Counted from the stretch's first letter, positions 1 through 7,088 are shown. The stretch is DNA of 15,068 bases from Clostridia bacterium (GCA_009618505.1 WJOQ01000396.1:1-15068); one strand, 5' to 3'. Notes: generated from the letters alone by a model not told the origin. Numbers and translations: made by a program.

Positions 1-137
1 TACTTGACATTTACGTGACTAATGACTTACTTCTAACCGGTGCTCCTCCAGGAAAATACACTTATAAAATAGTCCTACACGATGTATTTAAGGAGGAGAG
101 TGTGGTAGAAACCATTGATTTTGAGGTAGTTGAGTAA
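1..137 (+). CDS. C-terminal end of an unidentified protein (5' truncated by window edge)
   Basis: An open frame (first whole codon at 3) runs to TAA at 135-137 and encodes about 44 residues. The tail alternates hydrophobic and polar residues. It contains a PPGKYTYKIVLHD stretch and ends in DFEVVE, the pattern of the last strands of an Ig-like or other beta-sandwich domain that often closes secreted or surface bacterial proteins. The start and main body lie outside the window, so no function can be assigned. A gap of about 130 bp separates it from the next plus-strand gene, and a plausible promoter lies in that gap, so it is probably a separate transcription unit. Confidence 0.6.
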   Translation, partial: LDIYVTNDLLLTGAPPGKYTYKIVLHDVFKEESVVETIDFEVVE

Positions 138-196
138 GCTCTTTAGTACAAAAGAGAAATCGCCGAACCTAGGTCAAAATAAAAAATGGGTAGTTG

Positions 197-225
197 TTGA
201 CAATAAGAGAACTAAATATTAAACT
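197..225 (+). promoter_or_regulatory. Candidate sigma-70-type promoter
   Basis: A perfect TTGACA (197-202) is followed after 17 bp by TAAACT (220-225), which matches four of six -10 consensus positions. It lies about 45 bp upstream of the zinc-ribbon gene start and in the only gap long enough to hold a promoter for the 271-1762 gene pair. The assignment rests on motif and position only. A short palindrome CAGTC-T-GACTG (231-241) sits just downstream and could bind a regulator or be chance. Confidence 0.5.
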
Positions 226-270
226 ACTGGCAGTCTGACTGATAAAATAAATTTCAATGGGTGATTATTG

Positions 271-576
271 ATGCTATATATTGCTATAATTATACCTTTA
301 CTTATTGCCTGGTGGGTAGCCTCTGATGCTAAAAAAAGAGGCTACAGTCAAGGTGCAATTGTCGCCTGGTTCTTGGGAGTATGGCTTGTATTAATTATCT
401 TCTTGCCCCTTTATTTTATTCTAAGACCAAAGTCTACTATTCTAAGACCAAAGTCTATGGGACAAACCCGCTCAACAAGGGGGACTTATGTATGTCCTTA
501 TTGTGGCAACCTCTACCAGGAGAAGGTTCCCTTTTGTCCTTATTGTGGACGCAGATTGGAAGAAGATGGGGGCTAG
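271..576 (+). CDS. Small membrane protein with C-terminal double-CPYCG zinc ribbon
   Basis: A 101-residue protein. Two hydrophobic stretches (about residues 2-16 and 30-51) look like membrane segments. After a basic linker, two CPYCG knuckles (Cys75/Cys78 and Cys89/Cys92) form a zinc ribbon of the kind found in many small bacterial membrane proteins; it is expected to face the cytoplasm. ATG at 271 is preferred over TTG at 268 because GGTGA (260-264) then sits 6 nt upstream. The linker carries a tandem duplication (ILRPKST/ILRPKSM) from a 21-bp DNA repeat. The gene ends 7 nt before the DUF401 gene and is probably co-transcribed with it. The exact function is unknown; such proteins are usually annotated as zinc-ribbon domain proteins. 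Confidence 0.8.
   Translation: MLYIAIIIPLLIAWWVASDAKKRGYSQGAIVAWFLGVWLVLIIFLPLYFILRPKSTILRPKSMGQTRSTRGTYVCPYCGNLYQEKVPFCPYCGRRLEEDGG
418..459 (+). repeat. 21-bp in-frame tandem duplication
   Basis: Two copies (418-438 and 439-459) share the first 19 bases, including TCTAAGACCAAAGTCTA. Each encodes ILRPKS plus one residue, in the linker just after the second membrane segment of the zinc-ribbon protein. The near identity points to a recent in-frame slippage or duplication event. Confidence 0.9.
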
Positions 577-583
577 AGAATAA

Positions 584-1762
584 TTGAAGGGGAAGTGGAA
601 TTTAGGAATAATCATCTTTTCTATTTCAGTAATAGTAGGAATTATCTTCGGGATAAGCCCCCTTACTCTATTAAGAAACATAATTCTAGCTGTAATTGAT
701 CCGGTTACGCTGGAGTTGTTTGCCATCATTATTCTGGCCATTTTTCTCAGTAATCTTCTACGAGAGAAAGGTAACTTAAGAAATATAGTTACTTCACTGG
801 AAACTTTTGTCAGAAATCCTCGCCTCAGCTTAATTATTCCCCCTGCCTTGATTGGATTTCTACCTATGCCTGCTGGAGCATTATTCTCTGCTCCCATGGT
901 AGAAGAGTCTAGCAAAAACCTCAGAATAAACGCCGAGAACAAAGTCTTCTTAAATTACTGGTTTCGTCATATCTGGGAGTACTGCTGGCCACTTTATCCC
1001 GGACTTATTTTGGCAGCAGCCATAATTAATGTACCTATCAGAAAAATCATTATTACTCAGTTTCCTTTGACTCTGGCTGCCATCTTTGCCGGATTATTTT
1101 TTGGCATGAGAAAAATCTCTTTCCCTCAGAATCTAACCAATAACAGAAAACCGAGAGAGGTTCTCCAGGGTATTCTCAGCTTCATAATTAACATATGGCC
1201 TATACTGGCTATAATCTTTCTGGTTCTGGTTCTTAGAATTGAATTAATTCTGGCTTTACTCATAATTACAGGAATTTTTCTTGCTATGGCAAAAATAAAA
1301 GGAAATAGAATGTTCTTAGCTATTAAAAAGAGCTTTTCATGGGAAATGCTCCTTATAGTGGCGTCGGTAATGATTTTCAAAAGAATTATTGAAATGTCGC
1401 CCTTATTCTCAGCGATTCCCACCTTTTTCAAAGATTTCGGAGTTTCACCTCTACTTTTCCTCTTTCTTATTCCTTTTATTATTGGGCTTCTTACTGGACT
1501 TACTGCTGCCTTTGTGGGAATAACATTTCCTCTCCTTCTGCCCTTTATTTACCAGAGTGAGCCCAACCTGACTTATGTTATACTTGCTTATGCGGGGGGA
1601 TTTGCCGGAGTTCTTCTATCTCCCATCCATCTCTGTCTTATAGTGACCATCCAACATTTCAAGGCGAATCTCAAGAAAACATATAGGATACTTCTTCTCC
1701 CGGTTGCTTTTGTTGTCCTGATAGCCTTGGTAATAGTGCTTATGAGCAGATTATGGGGATAG
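584..1762 (+). CDS. DUF401-family integral membrane protein (predicted permease)
   Basis: A 392-residue polytopic protein with roughly ten hydrophobic segments. It has the signature I associate with the DUF401 family (PF04165/COG1906): a conserved LPMPAGALFSAPMVEE segment near residue 95-110 and NYWFRHIWEYCWPLYPGL near residue 125-142. A second glycine-rich half contains GLTGLTAAFVGITFPLL and a LSPIHLC motif. The family's substrate is not established; its architecture resembles ion or organic-acid permeases. The likely start is TTG at 584, with a G-rich GGGGG about 11 nt upstream at the end of the zinc-ribbon gene; no better in-frame start is visible. Length is normal for the family. The gene converges on the minus-strand operon across a repeat-rich spacer. 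The family call is firm, the transport role inferred. Confidence 0.85.
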   Translation: MKGKWNLGIIIFSISVIVGIIFGISPLTLLRNIILAVIDPVTLELFAIIILAIFLSNLLREKGNLRNIVTSLETFVRNPRLSLIIPPALIGFLPMPAGALFSAPMVEESSKNLRINAENKVFLNYWFRHIWEYCWPLYPGLILAAAIINVPIRKIIITQFPLTLAAIFAGLFFGMRKISFPQNLTNNRKPREVLQGILSFIINIWPILAIIFLVLVLRIELILALLIITGIFLAMAKIKGNRMFLAIKKSFSWEMLLIVASVMIFKRIIEMSPLFSAIPTFFKDFGVSPLLFLFLIPFIIGLLTGLTAAFVGITFPLLLPFIYQSEPNLTYVILAYAGGFAGVLLSPIHLCLIVTIQHFKANLKKTYRILLLPVAFVVLIALVIVLMSRLWG

Positions 1763-1774
1763 AAAGTCTTCTTG

Positions 1775-1929
1775 GTGAATCGTATTTCGTGAATCGTATT
1801 TCGATCCTAGATACTCGATACTCGTCTTTAGTTTTCTCTTTTGTCTTTTGCGAGCATCAAGTATCGAGAATCGAATATCCGGAACTTAAACTTCTTTTCT
1901 TTTCGACTATTCACCATTCACTATTCACG
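1775..1929. repeat. Heptad-type tandem repeats and inverted repeat between convergent genes
   Basis: The spacer between the convergent DUF401 and gltA genes is built of short repeats. GTGAATCGTATTTC occurs twice in tandem (1775-1788, 1789-1802). GATACTC occurs twice (1810-1823). GTATCGA/GAATCGA follow at 1861-1874, and ATTCACN three times at 1909-1929. CTCGATACT (1814-1822) and AGTATCGAG (1860-1868) are perfect 9-bp inverted arms around a 37-nt loop. The region could act as a bidirectional terminator, but no stem is followed by a clear T-run, so this is a guess. The last heptamer supplies the gltA stop codon. Confidence 0.75.
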
Positions 1930-3313
1930 ATTTCAGGTACTCATCCATGCCCCGAGCGGCTTTCTTGCCCGCCCCCATAGCGGCAATCACTGTAGCAGCG
2001 CCAGTGACAATATCTCCACCAGCAAAAATCTGAGGAATACTACTCTGACCAGTCTCCTCATTTATCTGAATATAGCCTCTATTGTTCAGTTTCAAATCAG
2101 GAGTAGTCTGGGCAAGTAAAGGGTTAGCTCCCTGACCGATTGCCACTACTACTGTATCAATGTCCATAATAAATTCAGAGCCTTTTACGGGGATGGGTCT
2201 CCTCCTGCCACTCTCATCAGGTTTTCCCAGCTTCATCTGGATGCATTTAACCCGGGTTAACTGGTTTTCTTTGTTCCCTAAAAATGCTAAGGGAGCAGTC
2301 AAAAAATGAAACTTTACCCCTTCTTCCTCAGCGTTCTCTGCTTCTTCCTGGCGAGCAGGCATTTCCTTTTTGGATCTTCGGTAAATAATATTAACTTCCT
2401 CTGCTCCCAGTCTTAAGGCTACCCGAGCCGAATCCATAGCCACATTACCCCCTCCTATTACCCCTACTCTCCTGCCAATCTTAACTGGCGTATCATATTG
2501 GGGAAACTGATAGGCTTTCATCAGGTTAACCCGGGTGAGAAATTCACTAGCCGAGTAGACCCCATCCAGATTCTCTCCTGGTATATTTAAGAAATGGGGA
2601 AGTCCTGCTCCTATTCCTATAAAAATAGCAGAAAACCCTTGCTTTAAAAGATCATCAATGGTGAGAGTTTTTCCTATTAACACATTTGGCTGTATCCTTA
2701 CCCCTAGCTTTTCAATATTGCTTATTTCTACCTCAAGGACACTCTTAGGAAGTCTAAACTCAGGTATACCGTATCGCAGAACTCCGCCTGAACTATGTAG
2801 AGCCTCAAACACAGTAACTTCATAACCCAGCTTAACCAAATCTGCCGCTGCGGTAAGCCCCGCTGGACCAGAACCCACCACAGCTACCTTAATGGCTGAA
2901 GAAGAGGAAGTGCCACATCTATTTGGGGCGCTCTCATTCATTTCCCAATCGGCTGCAAATCTCTCCAACCTTCCAATAGCTACCGACTCACCCTTTTTGG
3001 ACTTTACACACTTAATCTCACACTGGCTCTCCTGAGGACAGACCCTTCCGCAAACAGCAGGAAGATTATTCTTTTCCTTAATTTTATCAATAGAAGCTTT
3101 AAAGTTTCCCTCTTGGATACATTTTATAAAGGCGGGGATATCAATCTCCACCGGACAACCTTTTACACAGGGAGATTTTTTACACTGAAGACACCTCTTT
3201 GCTTCTTCCACAGCCTCCCTGGCAGAATAACCAGAAGCTACCTCATTAAAGTTCCTTATTCTTTCCTTAGGGTCCTGTTTGTGCATTTCAACTTTGGTGG
3301 TTCTATCAGACAT
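1925..3313 (-). CDS. gltA: GltA-type NAD(P)H-dependent flavoprotein, glutamate synthase small-subunit family
   Basis: A 462-residue protein of the glutamate synthase beta-subunit/NfnB/SudA flavoprotein family, close in length to the stand-alone GltA type (TIGR01316). An N-terminal ferredoxin-like domain holds two Cys clusters (C41, C44, C49, C53 and C88, C92, C98, C102) expected to bind 4Fe-4S centres. The FAD-binding loop GSGPAG is near residue 147-152 and the NAD(P)H loop GVIGGGN near 284-290. The C-terminal FAD-binding AGGDIVTGAATVIAAMGAGK is at 431-450. ATG at 3313 is chosen over in-frame TTG at 3331 because AAAGGAG lies 6 nt before it. It follows the Fe-ADH gene by 14 bp. No large glutamate synthase subunit is adjacent, so it may instead act as an NAD(P)H:ferredoxin-type or sulfide-linked reductase. 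Its stop codon falls inside a heptamer repeat. Confidence 0.9.
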   Translation of the reverse strand: MSDRTTKVEMHKQDPKERIRNFNEVASGYSAREAVEEAKRCLQCKKSPCVKGCPVEIDIPAFIKCIQEGNFKASIDKIKEKNNLPAVCGRVCPQESQCEIKCVKSKKGESVAIGRLERFAADWEMNESAPNRCGTSSSSAIKVAVVGSGPAGLTAAADLVKLGYEVTVFEALHSSGGVLRYGIPEFRLPKSVLEVEISNIEKLGVRIQPNVLIGKTLTIDDLLKQGFSAIFIGIGAGLPHFLNIPGENLDGVYSASEFLTRVNLMKAYQFPQYDTPVKIGRRVGVIGGGNVAMDSARVALRLGAEEVNIIYRRSKKEMPARQEEAENAEEEGVKFHFLTAPLAFLGNKENQLTRVKCIQMKLGKPDESGRRRPIPVKGSEFIMDIDTVVVAIGQGANPLLAQTTPDLKLNNRGYIQINEETGQSSIPQIFAGGDIVTGAATVIAAMGAGKKAARGMDEYLKS

Positions 3314-3319
3314 ATAAGA

Positions 3320-3326
3320 CTCCTTT
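3320..3326 (-). promoter_or_regulatory. Shine-Dalgarno site that fixes the gltA start
   Basis: On the minus strand AAAGGAG is followed by 6 nt and ATG at 3313-3311. The longer frame from TTG at 3331 would place this site inside the coding sequence and has no comparable site of its own. The site lies in the 14-bp gap after the stop of the upstream iron-containing dehydrogenase gene. Confidence 0.8.
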
Positions 3327-3327
3327 T

Positions 3328-4446
3328 TCAAATAATCAACTTAAGAATCCCCCTTAAATCCTCATCACTAGCTTCTCTTGGGTTCTTACTCATGCTATTG
3401 CTTCTGGATTCAGCAATGATGTCAGGAAAGTCAGCTTCGGTAATCCGGTAACTTTTGAAATCAAGAGGAAGATTGACTTTCTCTAATAATTTCTTGATAG
3501 AAGAAGGTATATCCTCTACCTTTCTTATTCCCATTTTTTCTGCTATCTGCTTGAATTTGTCACGTTTAGTCCTTAAATTGAAACCTATTATGTAAGGTAA
3601 AAGAACAGCACAGGCAAGCCCATGGGGAACATTAAAGCGTGCTCCTATGGGATGAGCCAGTCCATGAACAGCTCCCAGGCCAGAATTAGAAAAAGCCATC
3701 CCTGAAAGTAGACTTCCCAGAGCCATTCTCTCCCTGACCTCTATATTACCGCCATTTTGTACAGCCTCAGGTAAGCTACGATAAATAATTTCAATGGCTC
3801 TAAGAGCTAAGCTATCGCTTACCGGATTTGAAGTTTTACTAACATAGGATTCAAGGGCCTGAGTAAAAGCATCCATCCCTGTGTAGGCAGTTATCTGAGC
3901 AGGAAGAGAAAGAGTTAATTCTGGGTCAACTAAAGCAACTTTAGCTATCATAAAAGGACTGCGGATGCTTTTCTTAATAACCTTATTTCTATCAGTAAGG
4001 ACAGAATTATTAGTAATCTCTGCCCCGGTGCCAGCAGTTGTAGGAAGAGCTATGAAAGGCAATCCCTCTTTCTTAATTTCTTTGCCGCTATGGTATTCCC
4101 AGACTGTTCCGGGCTGCCTAGCTAGCGAAGCAATAGCTTTTGCTACGTCTAGAGTGCTTCCTCCTCCCAGCCCTACTACTATATCGCACTTCTCTTCTCC
4201 AAGAAATTTAACTCCTTCATCAACCGTTTTTAGAGAGGGGTCGTGCTCTACCCTGTCAAAAAGGAAGAATTTAATCCTGGGTAGCTCCATAACAGCGGCA
4301 ATTTTATCCAGAATGCCACTCTTACGTATAGCCGATTTTCCAGTGACCAATAAGGCTTTCTCGCCCCAACATTTAACCTCTGGACCTAACTGTTCAAGTG
4401 TACCTCTGCCAAAAATGATTTTTGTTGGATACATAAGAGTAAACAT
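3328..4446 (-). CDS. Iron-containing (group III) alcohol dehydrogenase
   Basis: A 372-residue cytosolic NAD(P)-dependent dehydrogenase of the Fe-ADH family (PF00465), full length. The nucleotide-binding GLGGGSTLDVAK (residues 92-103) and the LPTTAGTGAE segment (134-143) are intact. Metal ligands expected by family comparison are Asp192, His261 and His275. The fourth ligand position, usually His in a DALTHAIE motif, is Gln196 here (DAFTQALE). I believe a subgroup of the family has this Gln, but metal use may differ. The start ATG has GGAGAGC about 7 nt upstream. The substrate is unknown; candidates are short-chain aldehydes or polyol-derived carbonyls. It is followed 14 bp later by gltA, and both may be read from the promoter near 4643-4671. 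Confidence 0.9.
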   Translation of the reverse strand: MFTLMYPTKIIFGRGTLEQLGPEVKCWGEKALLVTGKSAIRKSGILDKIAAVMELPRIKFFLFDRVEHDPSLKTVDEGVKFLGEEKCDIVVGLGGGSTLDVAKAIASLARQPGTVWEYHSGKEIKKEGLPFIALPTTAGTGAEITNNSVLTDRNKVIKKSIRSPFMIAKVALVDPELTLSLPAQITAYTGMDAFTQALESYVSKTSNPVSDSLALRAIEIIYRSLPEAVQNGGNIEVRERMALGSLLSGMAFSNSGLGAVHGLAHPIGARFNVPHGLACAVLLPYIIGFNLRTKRDKFKQIAEKMGIRKVEDIPSSIKKLLEKVNLPLDFKSYRITEADFPDIIAESRSNSMSKNPREASDEDLRGILKLII

Positions 4447-4470
4447 TATGCTCTCCTTTTTCTTTAGGTG

Positions 4471-4605
4471 TAGCGGATAGCGTAGAGCGTATACAAAAAA
4501 CTAGACTCCAGAGCGCGTCGAGTATGTCTTGGAACGTAAATTGTGAGTAGTTAGTTGGTGAGTGGTGAGTTAAATTAACCATTTAACCAAATTAACCAGT
4601 TAACC
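4471..4605. repeat. Heptamer and TTAACC-type short tandem repeats in a 248-bp intergenic gap
   Basis: The gap 4447-4694 holds no gene. It contains TAGCGGA/TAGCGTA/GAGCGTA (4471-4491), GTGAGTA/GTTAGTT/GGTGAGT/GGTGAGT (4543-4570), and four TTAACC units spaced 8-9 bp apart (starting 4575, 4583, 4592, 4600). The 7-bp period recurs in the other spacers with different unit sequences. On the minus strand these repeats would form much of the 5' leader of the Fe-ADH transcript if the upstream candidate promoter is real. Confidence 0.75.
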
Positions 4606-4642
4606 AAAAAACACTATAAAATTGAGAACAGCGCTCGTCCTA

Positions 4643-4671
4643 TTTATATCTATTTTTTTGCAGAAAGGCAA
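4643..4671 (-). promoter_or_regulatory. Candidate promoter for the Fe-ADH and gltA genes
   Basis: On the minus strand TTGCCT (4671-4666) and TATAAA (4648-4643) are separated by exactly 17 bp containing an A7 run. This is a reasonable sigma-70-like arrangement (4/6 and 5/6 matches). It sits just after the end of the preceding dehydrogenase gene and would give a leader of about 190 nt before the Fe-ADH start. Motif evidence only. Confidence 0.4.
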
Positions 4672-4694
4672 GGACATCGTGAGGATGGGAGGGA

Positions 4695-5735
4695 TTACGC
4701 CGGATTAACTATTACCTTTAGTCCCTGATGTCCCTCAGCTACCTTAAAGGCCTCTTTGATTTTATCTAAACTGAAATGGTGAGTAATAAAATCTTTGCCT
4801 TTAACTGCACCTCTGGATAGAAGCTCTAGGGCAATTTTATGGTGTCGGGGAACACTTCCGTGTGAGCCTAAAACAAAGCACTCTTTGTAATGGATGAGGT
4901 TACTATCTATCTTTATCTTTCTAGACCCCGGCGCTAAACCTCCAAAGAAGTTTACCCTACCCCGATGTCCCACTATTTCCAGGGCCTCTTCCTGAGCAGA
5001 AGGATTAGCGCAGGCGACCATTACTACATCTGCTCCTTCTCCTTTGGTCTCTTCCACAACTCGCTCCACAAAATTCTCCTCTAAGCTGGAAATAAAAGTA
5101 TCGGCAGAGAATTTCCTGGCAATCTTCAATCTCTCCTTAGACCTTTGAGAAAGAATAATTCTACCTGCCCCTATGTTTCTGGCTAGCTCAACCAGCATTA
5201 AACCGATGGGCCCAGCTCCAATGATAACCACAGTATCGTCCACCTTTAGATTAGCCAGCTCATAACCATTAAGAGAGCAGGCTAAGGGCTCAGCCAAAGA
5301 AGCCTCGTCAAAGCTTAAGTTCTCAGGTATCTTATGCAGGGGTCCATATTTAACAGTAGTCTCATTAATATGGATATATTCGGCAAAACCACCGGGAAAC
5401 TGATACCCGATAGCATAATTTATGGGACAATTATTCCCCAAACCATTCTTGCAGAATTTGCATACTCCACAGGGAACATCCGCTCCTAAGGCAACCCTAT
5501 CCCCCACTTTGAAGTTTTCTATTCTCTCCCCTATCTCTACAATTTCTCCGGCAATCTCATGCCCGATTATCTGAGGAGGTTTGACTCTGGGATTTCCCTG
5601 GTGGTAGATTCTAATATCAGAGCCGCAAACGGCACAAGACCGTATCTTAACTAACATCCCTCCTTTTTCAATAGGAGGAGTACTCACCTCTTTTATCACT
5701 ATCTTTTCTAAATCTTCTAGGACCGCTGCTTTCAC
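4695..5735 (-). CDS. Zinc-dependent medium-chain alcohol/polyol dehydrogenase (sorbitol dehydrogenase type)
   Basis: A 346-residue cytosolic MDR enzyme with GroES-like and Rossmann domains, full length. Expected catalytic zinc ligands are Cys37 (CGSD), His59-Glu60 (GHE) and Glu149 (AEPLAC). The structural zinc lobe is Cys89, Cys92, Cys95 and Cys103. The NAD(P)-binding loop is GAGPIG (173-178). The segment IHYKECFVLGSHGS near the C-terminus parallels IHYKEVSIYGAF in the enzyme at 7829-8941, so the two are paralogues of one subfamily. Such enzymes oxidise secondary alcohols of polyols, inositols or amino alcohols; the exact substrate cannot be read. Start is GTG at 5735 with AAGGAG 7 nt upstream. 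It lies 93 bp after the GatD-like gene, in the same operon direction. Confidence 0.88.
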   Translation of the reverse strand: MKAAVLEDLEKIVIKEVSTPPIEKGGMLVKIRSCAVCGSDIRIYHQGNPRVKPPQIIGHEIAGEIVEIGERIENFKVGDRVALGADVPCGVCKFCKNGLGNNCPINYAIGYQFPGGFAEYIHINETTVKYGPLHKIPENLSFDEASLAEPLACSLNGYELANLKVDDTVVIIGAGPIGLMLVELARNIGAGRIILSQRSKERLKIARKFSADTFISSLEENFVERVVEETKGEGADVVMVACANPSAQEEALEIVGHRGRVNFFGGLAPGSRKIKIDSNLIHYKECFVLGSHGSVPRHHKIALELLSRGAVKGKDFITHHFSLDKIKEAFKVAEGHQGLKVIVNPA

Positions 5736-5751
5736 TTAATACTCCTTAAGT

Positions 5752-5813
5752 CGCATATCGTATTGCGTATATCAGCCCCCTCACCTTAATCCTCTCCCAC
5801 GTGGGGAGAAGGA
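5752..5813. repeat. Heptamers plus a CCTCTCCC...GGGGAG hairpin element
   Basis: The 93-bp gap between two dehydrogenase genes has CGCATAT/CGTATTG/CGTATAT (5752-5772). A C-rich stretch then leads to a hairpin: TCCT+CTCCC (5790-5798), loop ACGTG, GGGAG (5804-5808), one bulged A, AGGA (5810-5813). The C-rich part resembles a dispersed intergenic motif I recall from many bacterial genomes (CCCTCACC...CTCTCCC...GGGGAG). There is no T-run, so it is not a classic terminator on either strand. Confidence 0.6.
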
Positions 5814-5828
5814 ACTTCAATTATCATT

Positions 5829-6902
5829 TTAAATAACAAACATCACTTTATTGAAAAACTCCTCTCCTTTATACATCATCTCAAAGGCTTCTTTGGCCTG
5901 CTTGAGTTCAAACCTATGAGTAATCAGGGGTTTAACTCTTAACTTTCCCACTTTGATGAAATGAAGAGTGGCTGCCCATTCATTCTTAGGAAGCTCAGTA
6001 AAGCGAGAGTTCCAGCTGCCGGACATAGTTAATTCCTTGCGCAAGATACTTGAGACAAGCTCGTCGGGAAGAGTCACCTCTCCCCTTATGTTTCCCAAGA
6101 AGACTACCTTGCCACCTTTTCTGACTACCTGGATAGATTGTTTAAAGGTGATAGGGTTTCCCGCTGCTTCAATGCTTACATCAACACCCCTTTGCCCAGT
6201 CTTCTCCAGTATGCTTTTCACTGTATCCTCCTTGCTGGCATTGATAACCTCTGTAAAACCATGCTCTTGAGCTACCCTCAATTTCTCTTCTACGACATCG
6301 ACCAAATACACCTGGCTGGCTCCCAATATCCTCGCCCACTGGGCCAGGATAATACCAATAGTTCCTGTTCCCAGAATAGCTACTTTATCTCCCACTCCCA
6401 TCTTTGCCTGACGCAAAGCATGTAGGGCTACTGAAGTAGGTTCAGTTAAGGCTGCCTCTTCAAAGCTCACCCCAGGGGGGATTTTGATTAAGCTTTCCTG
6501 TGGAGCTTTTACATATTCGGCAAAGCCTCCGTTGCACCTGGAGCCCAAGTAATCATAATCATCACATAGATTATACTCCCCTATTTGACAATGAGGACAC
6601 TTATAACAGGGCAAGAGTGGAACTACTACCACTCTATCGCCATTCTTAAGATTTACACTCTTAGTCTCCTCTCTAAGGCTTGAGATATCTCCTCTTATAT
6701 TAGCTACCTCACCAGAGAGCTCATGTCCAGGAATGAGAGGAAAGGAATAAGTCCCCTTTTCCATAACTCTAGCTATATCTGAGCTACAAATCCCACAAGC
6801 CTTTACCCTAACCAGAACTTCCCTTTTTTTTGTTTTAGGCAGAGGAACTTCTTCAAATCTTAAGTCCCCTATTCCATAAAGCACTGCTGCCTTCATCTTC
6901 AT
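5829..6902 (-). CDS. Zinc-dependent dehydrogenase, galactitol-1-phosphate 5-dehydrogenase (GatD)-like
   Basis: A 357-residue MDR enzyme. Compared from memory with E. coli GatD, it shares VPLLPC followed by a CP-C zinc lobe, then the D-Y-GSR-GGFAEY stretch (about residues 117-130). It also shares ILRKELT..GSW near the C-terminus, followed by an EW motif and LITHR. Expected catalytic zinc ligands are Cys39, His60-Glu61 and Glu154; structural zinc Cys99, Cys102, Cys105, Cys113; NAD loop GTGTIG (178-183). GatD oxidises galactitol-1-phosphate to tagatose-6-phosphate; here the substrate is inferred to be a hexitol phosphate or related polyol. There is a charged insertion of roughly a dozen residues at about 70-86 before GDRV. 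ATG at 6902 is favoured, with AAGGAA 8 nt upstream. A sorbitol-6-phosphate-dehydrogenase-like pseudogene lies upstream, supporting hexitol metabolism. Confidence 0.87.
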   Translation of the reverse strand: MKMKAAVLYGIGDLRFEEVPLPKTKKREVLVRVKACGICSSDIARVMEKGTYSFPLIPGHELSGEVANIRGDISSLREETKSVNLKNGDRVVVVPLLPCYKCPHCQIGEYNLCDDYDYLGSRCNGGFAEYVKAPQESLIKIPPGVSFEEAALTEPTSVALHALRQAKMGVGDKVAILGTGTIGIILAQWARILGASQVYLVDVVEEKLRVAQEHGFTEVINASKEDTVKSILEKTGQRGVDVSIEAAGNPITFKQSIQVVRKGGKVVFLGNIRGEVTLPDELVSSILRKELTMSGSWNSRFTELPKNEWAATLHFIKVGKLRVKPLITHRFELKQAKEAFEMMYKGEEFFNKVMFVI

Positions 6903-6921
6903 AACCTTTCCTTAGAACATA

Positions 6922-6968
6922 TTGAGGGGGAAACATCCCCCCTCAACGGCCTTCGGCCTGCTCCCCCC
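6922..6968 (-). promoter_or_regulatory. G/C-run leader with mutually exclusive hairpins before the GatD-like gene
   Basis: In minus-strand order there is a G6 run (6968-6963), a GGCC-GAA-GGCC mini-hairpin (6958-6948), a second G6 run (6942-6937) and a C5 run (6930-6926). The second G-run and the C-run form a 9-bp stem (TTGAGGGGG at 6922-6930 with CCCCCTCAA at 6938-6946). The first G-run could pair with the same C-run instead. The element ends about 20 nt before the GatD-like start codon, so it could influence translation or mRNA stability, or be a dispersed repeat. On the plus strand CCCCCCG is followed by TTTTTT, but no plus-strand gene precedes it. Confidence 0.4.
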
Positions 6969-6981
6969 GTTTTTTCTTGAG

Positions 6982-7009
6982 CTATTACCTGAGAAGATTT
7001 GCTTGACAA
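6982..7009 (-). promoter_or_regulatory. Weak candidate promoter upstream of the GatD-like gene
   Basis: On the minus strand TTGTCA (7009-7004) is followed after 16 bp by TAATAG (6987-6982). It lies in the 186-bp gap between the SDR pseudogene and the GatD-like gene, upstream of the G/C-rich leader. The match is weak and could be chance. The rest of this gap shows no convincing gene. Confidence 0.25.
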
Positions 7010-7088
7010 CGATTCAGCGAAATCACTGAAATTCCGATACTTTAAAAGAATCAACCGTTTTACTGAGAAACACTTCTTACAATTCACT

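Noticed and set aside
139..156. CTCTTT/AAAGAG stem after the first partial gene as a terminator
   Set aside because: Only 6 AT-rich base pairs and no T-run after the stem, so termination cannot be supported.
3965..4480. Long plus-strand open frame (171 codons) opposite the Fe-ADH gene
   Set aside because: It lies entirely antisense to a well-supported dehydrogenase with all family motifs; its translation shows no domain pattern.
4543..4605. CRISPR-like array in the 248-bp gap
   Set aside because: Units are 6-9 bp with no unique spacers of regular length; this is a short tandem repeat, not a CRISPR array.
6926..6975. Plus-strand rho-independent terminator (G-run ... CCCCCCG followed by TTTTTT)
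   Set aside because: No plus-strand gene lies upstream for thousands of bases, the intervening loop is long, and the C-run nearest the G-run pairs better locally.
6899..7087. A 62-codon minus-strand frame between the SDR pseudogene and the GatD-like gene
   Set aside because: No recognisable domain; it runs through the G/C hairpin region and overlaps the next start codon by 4 bp without a good ribosome site. More likely leader sequence.
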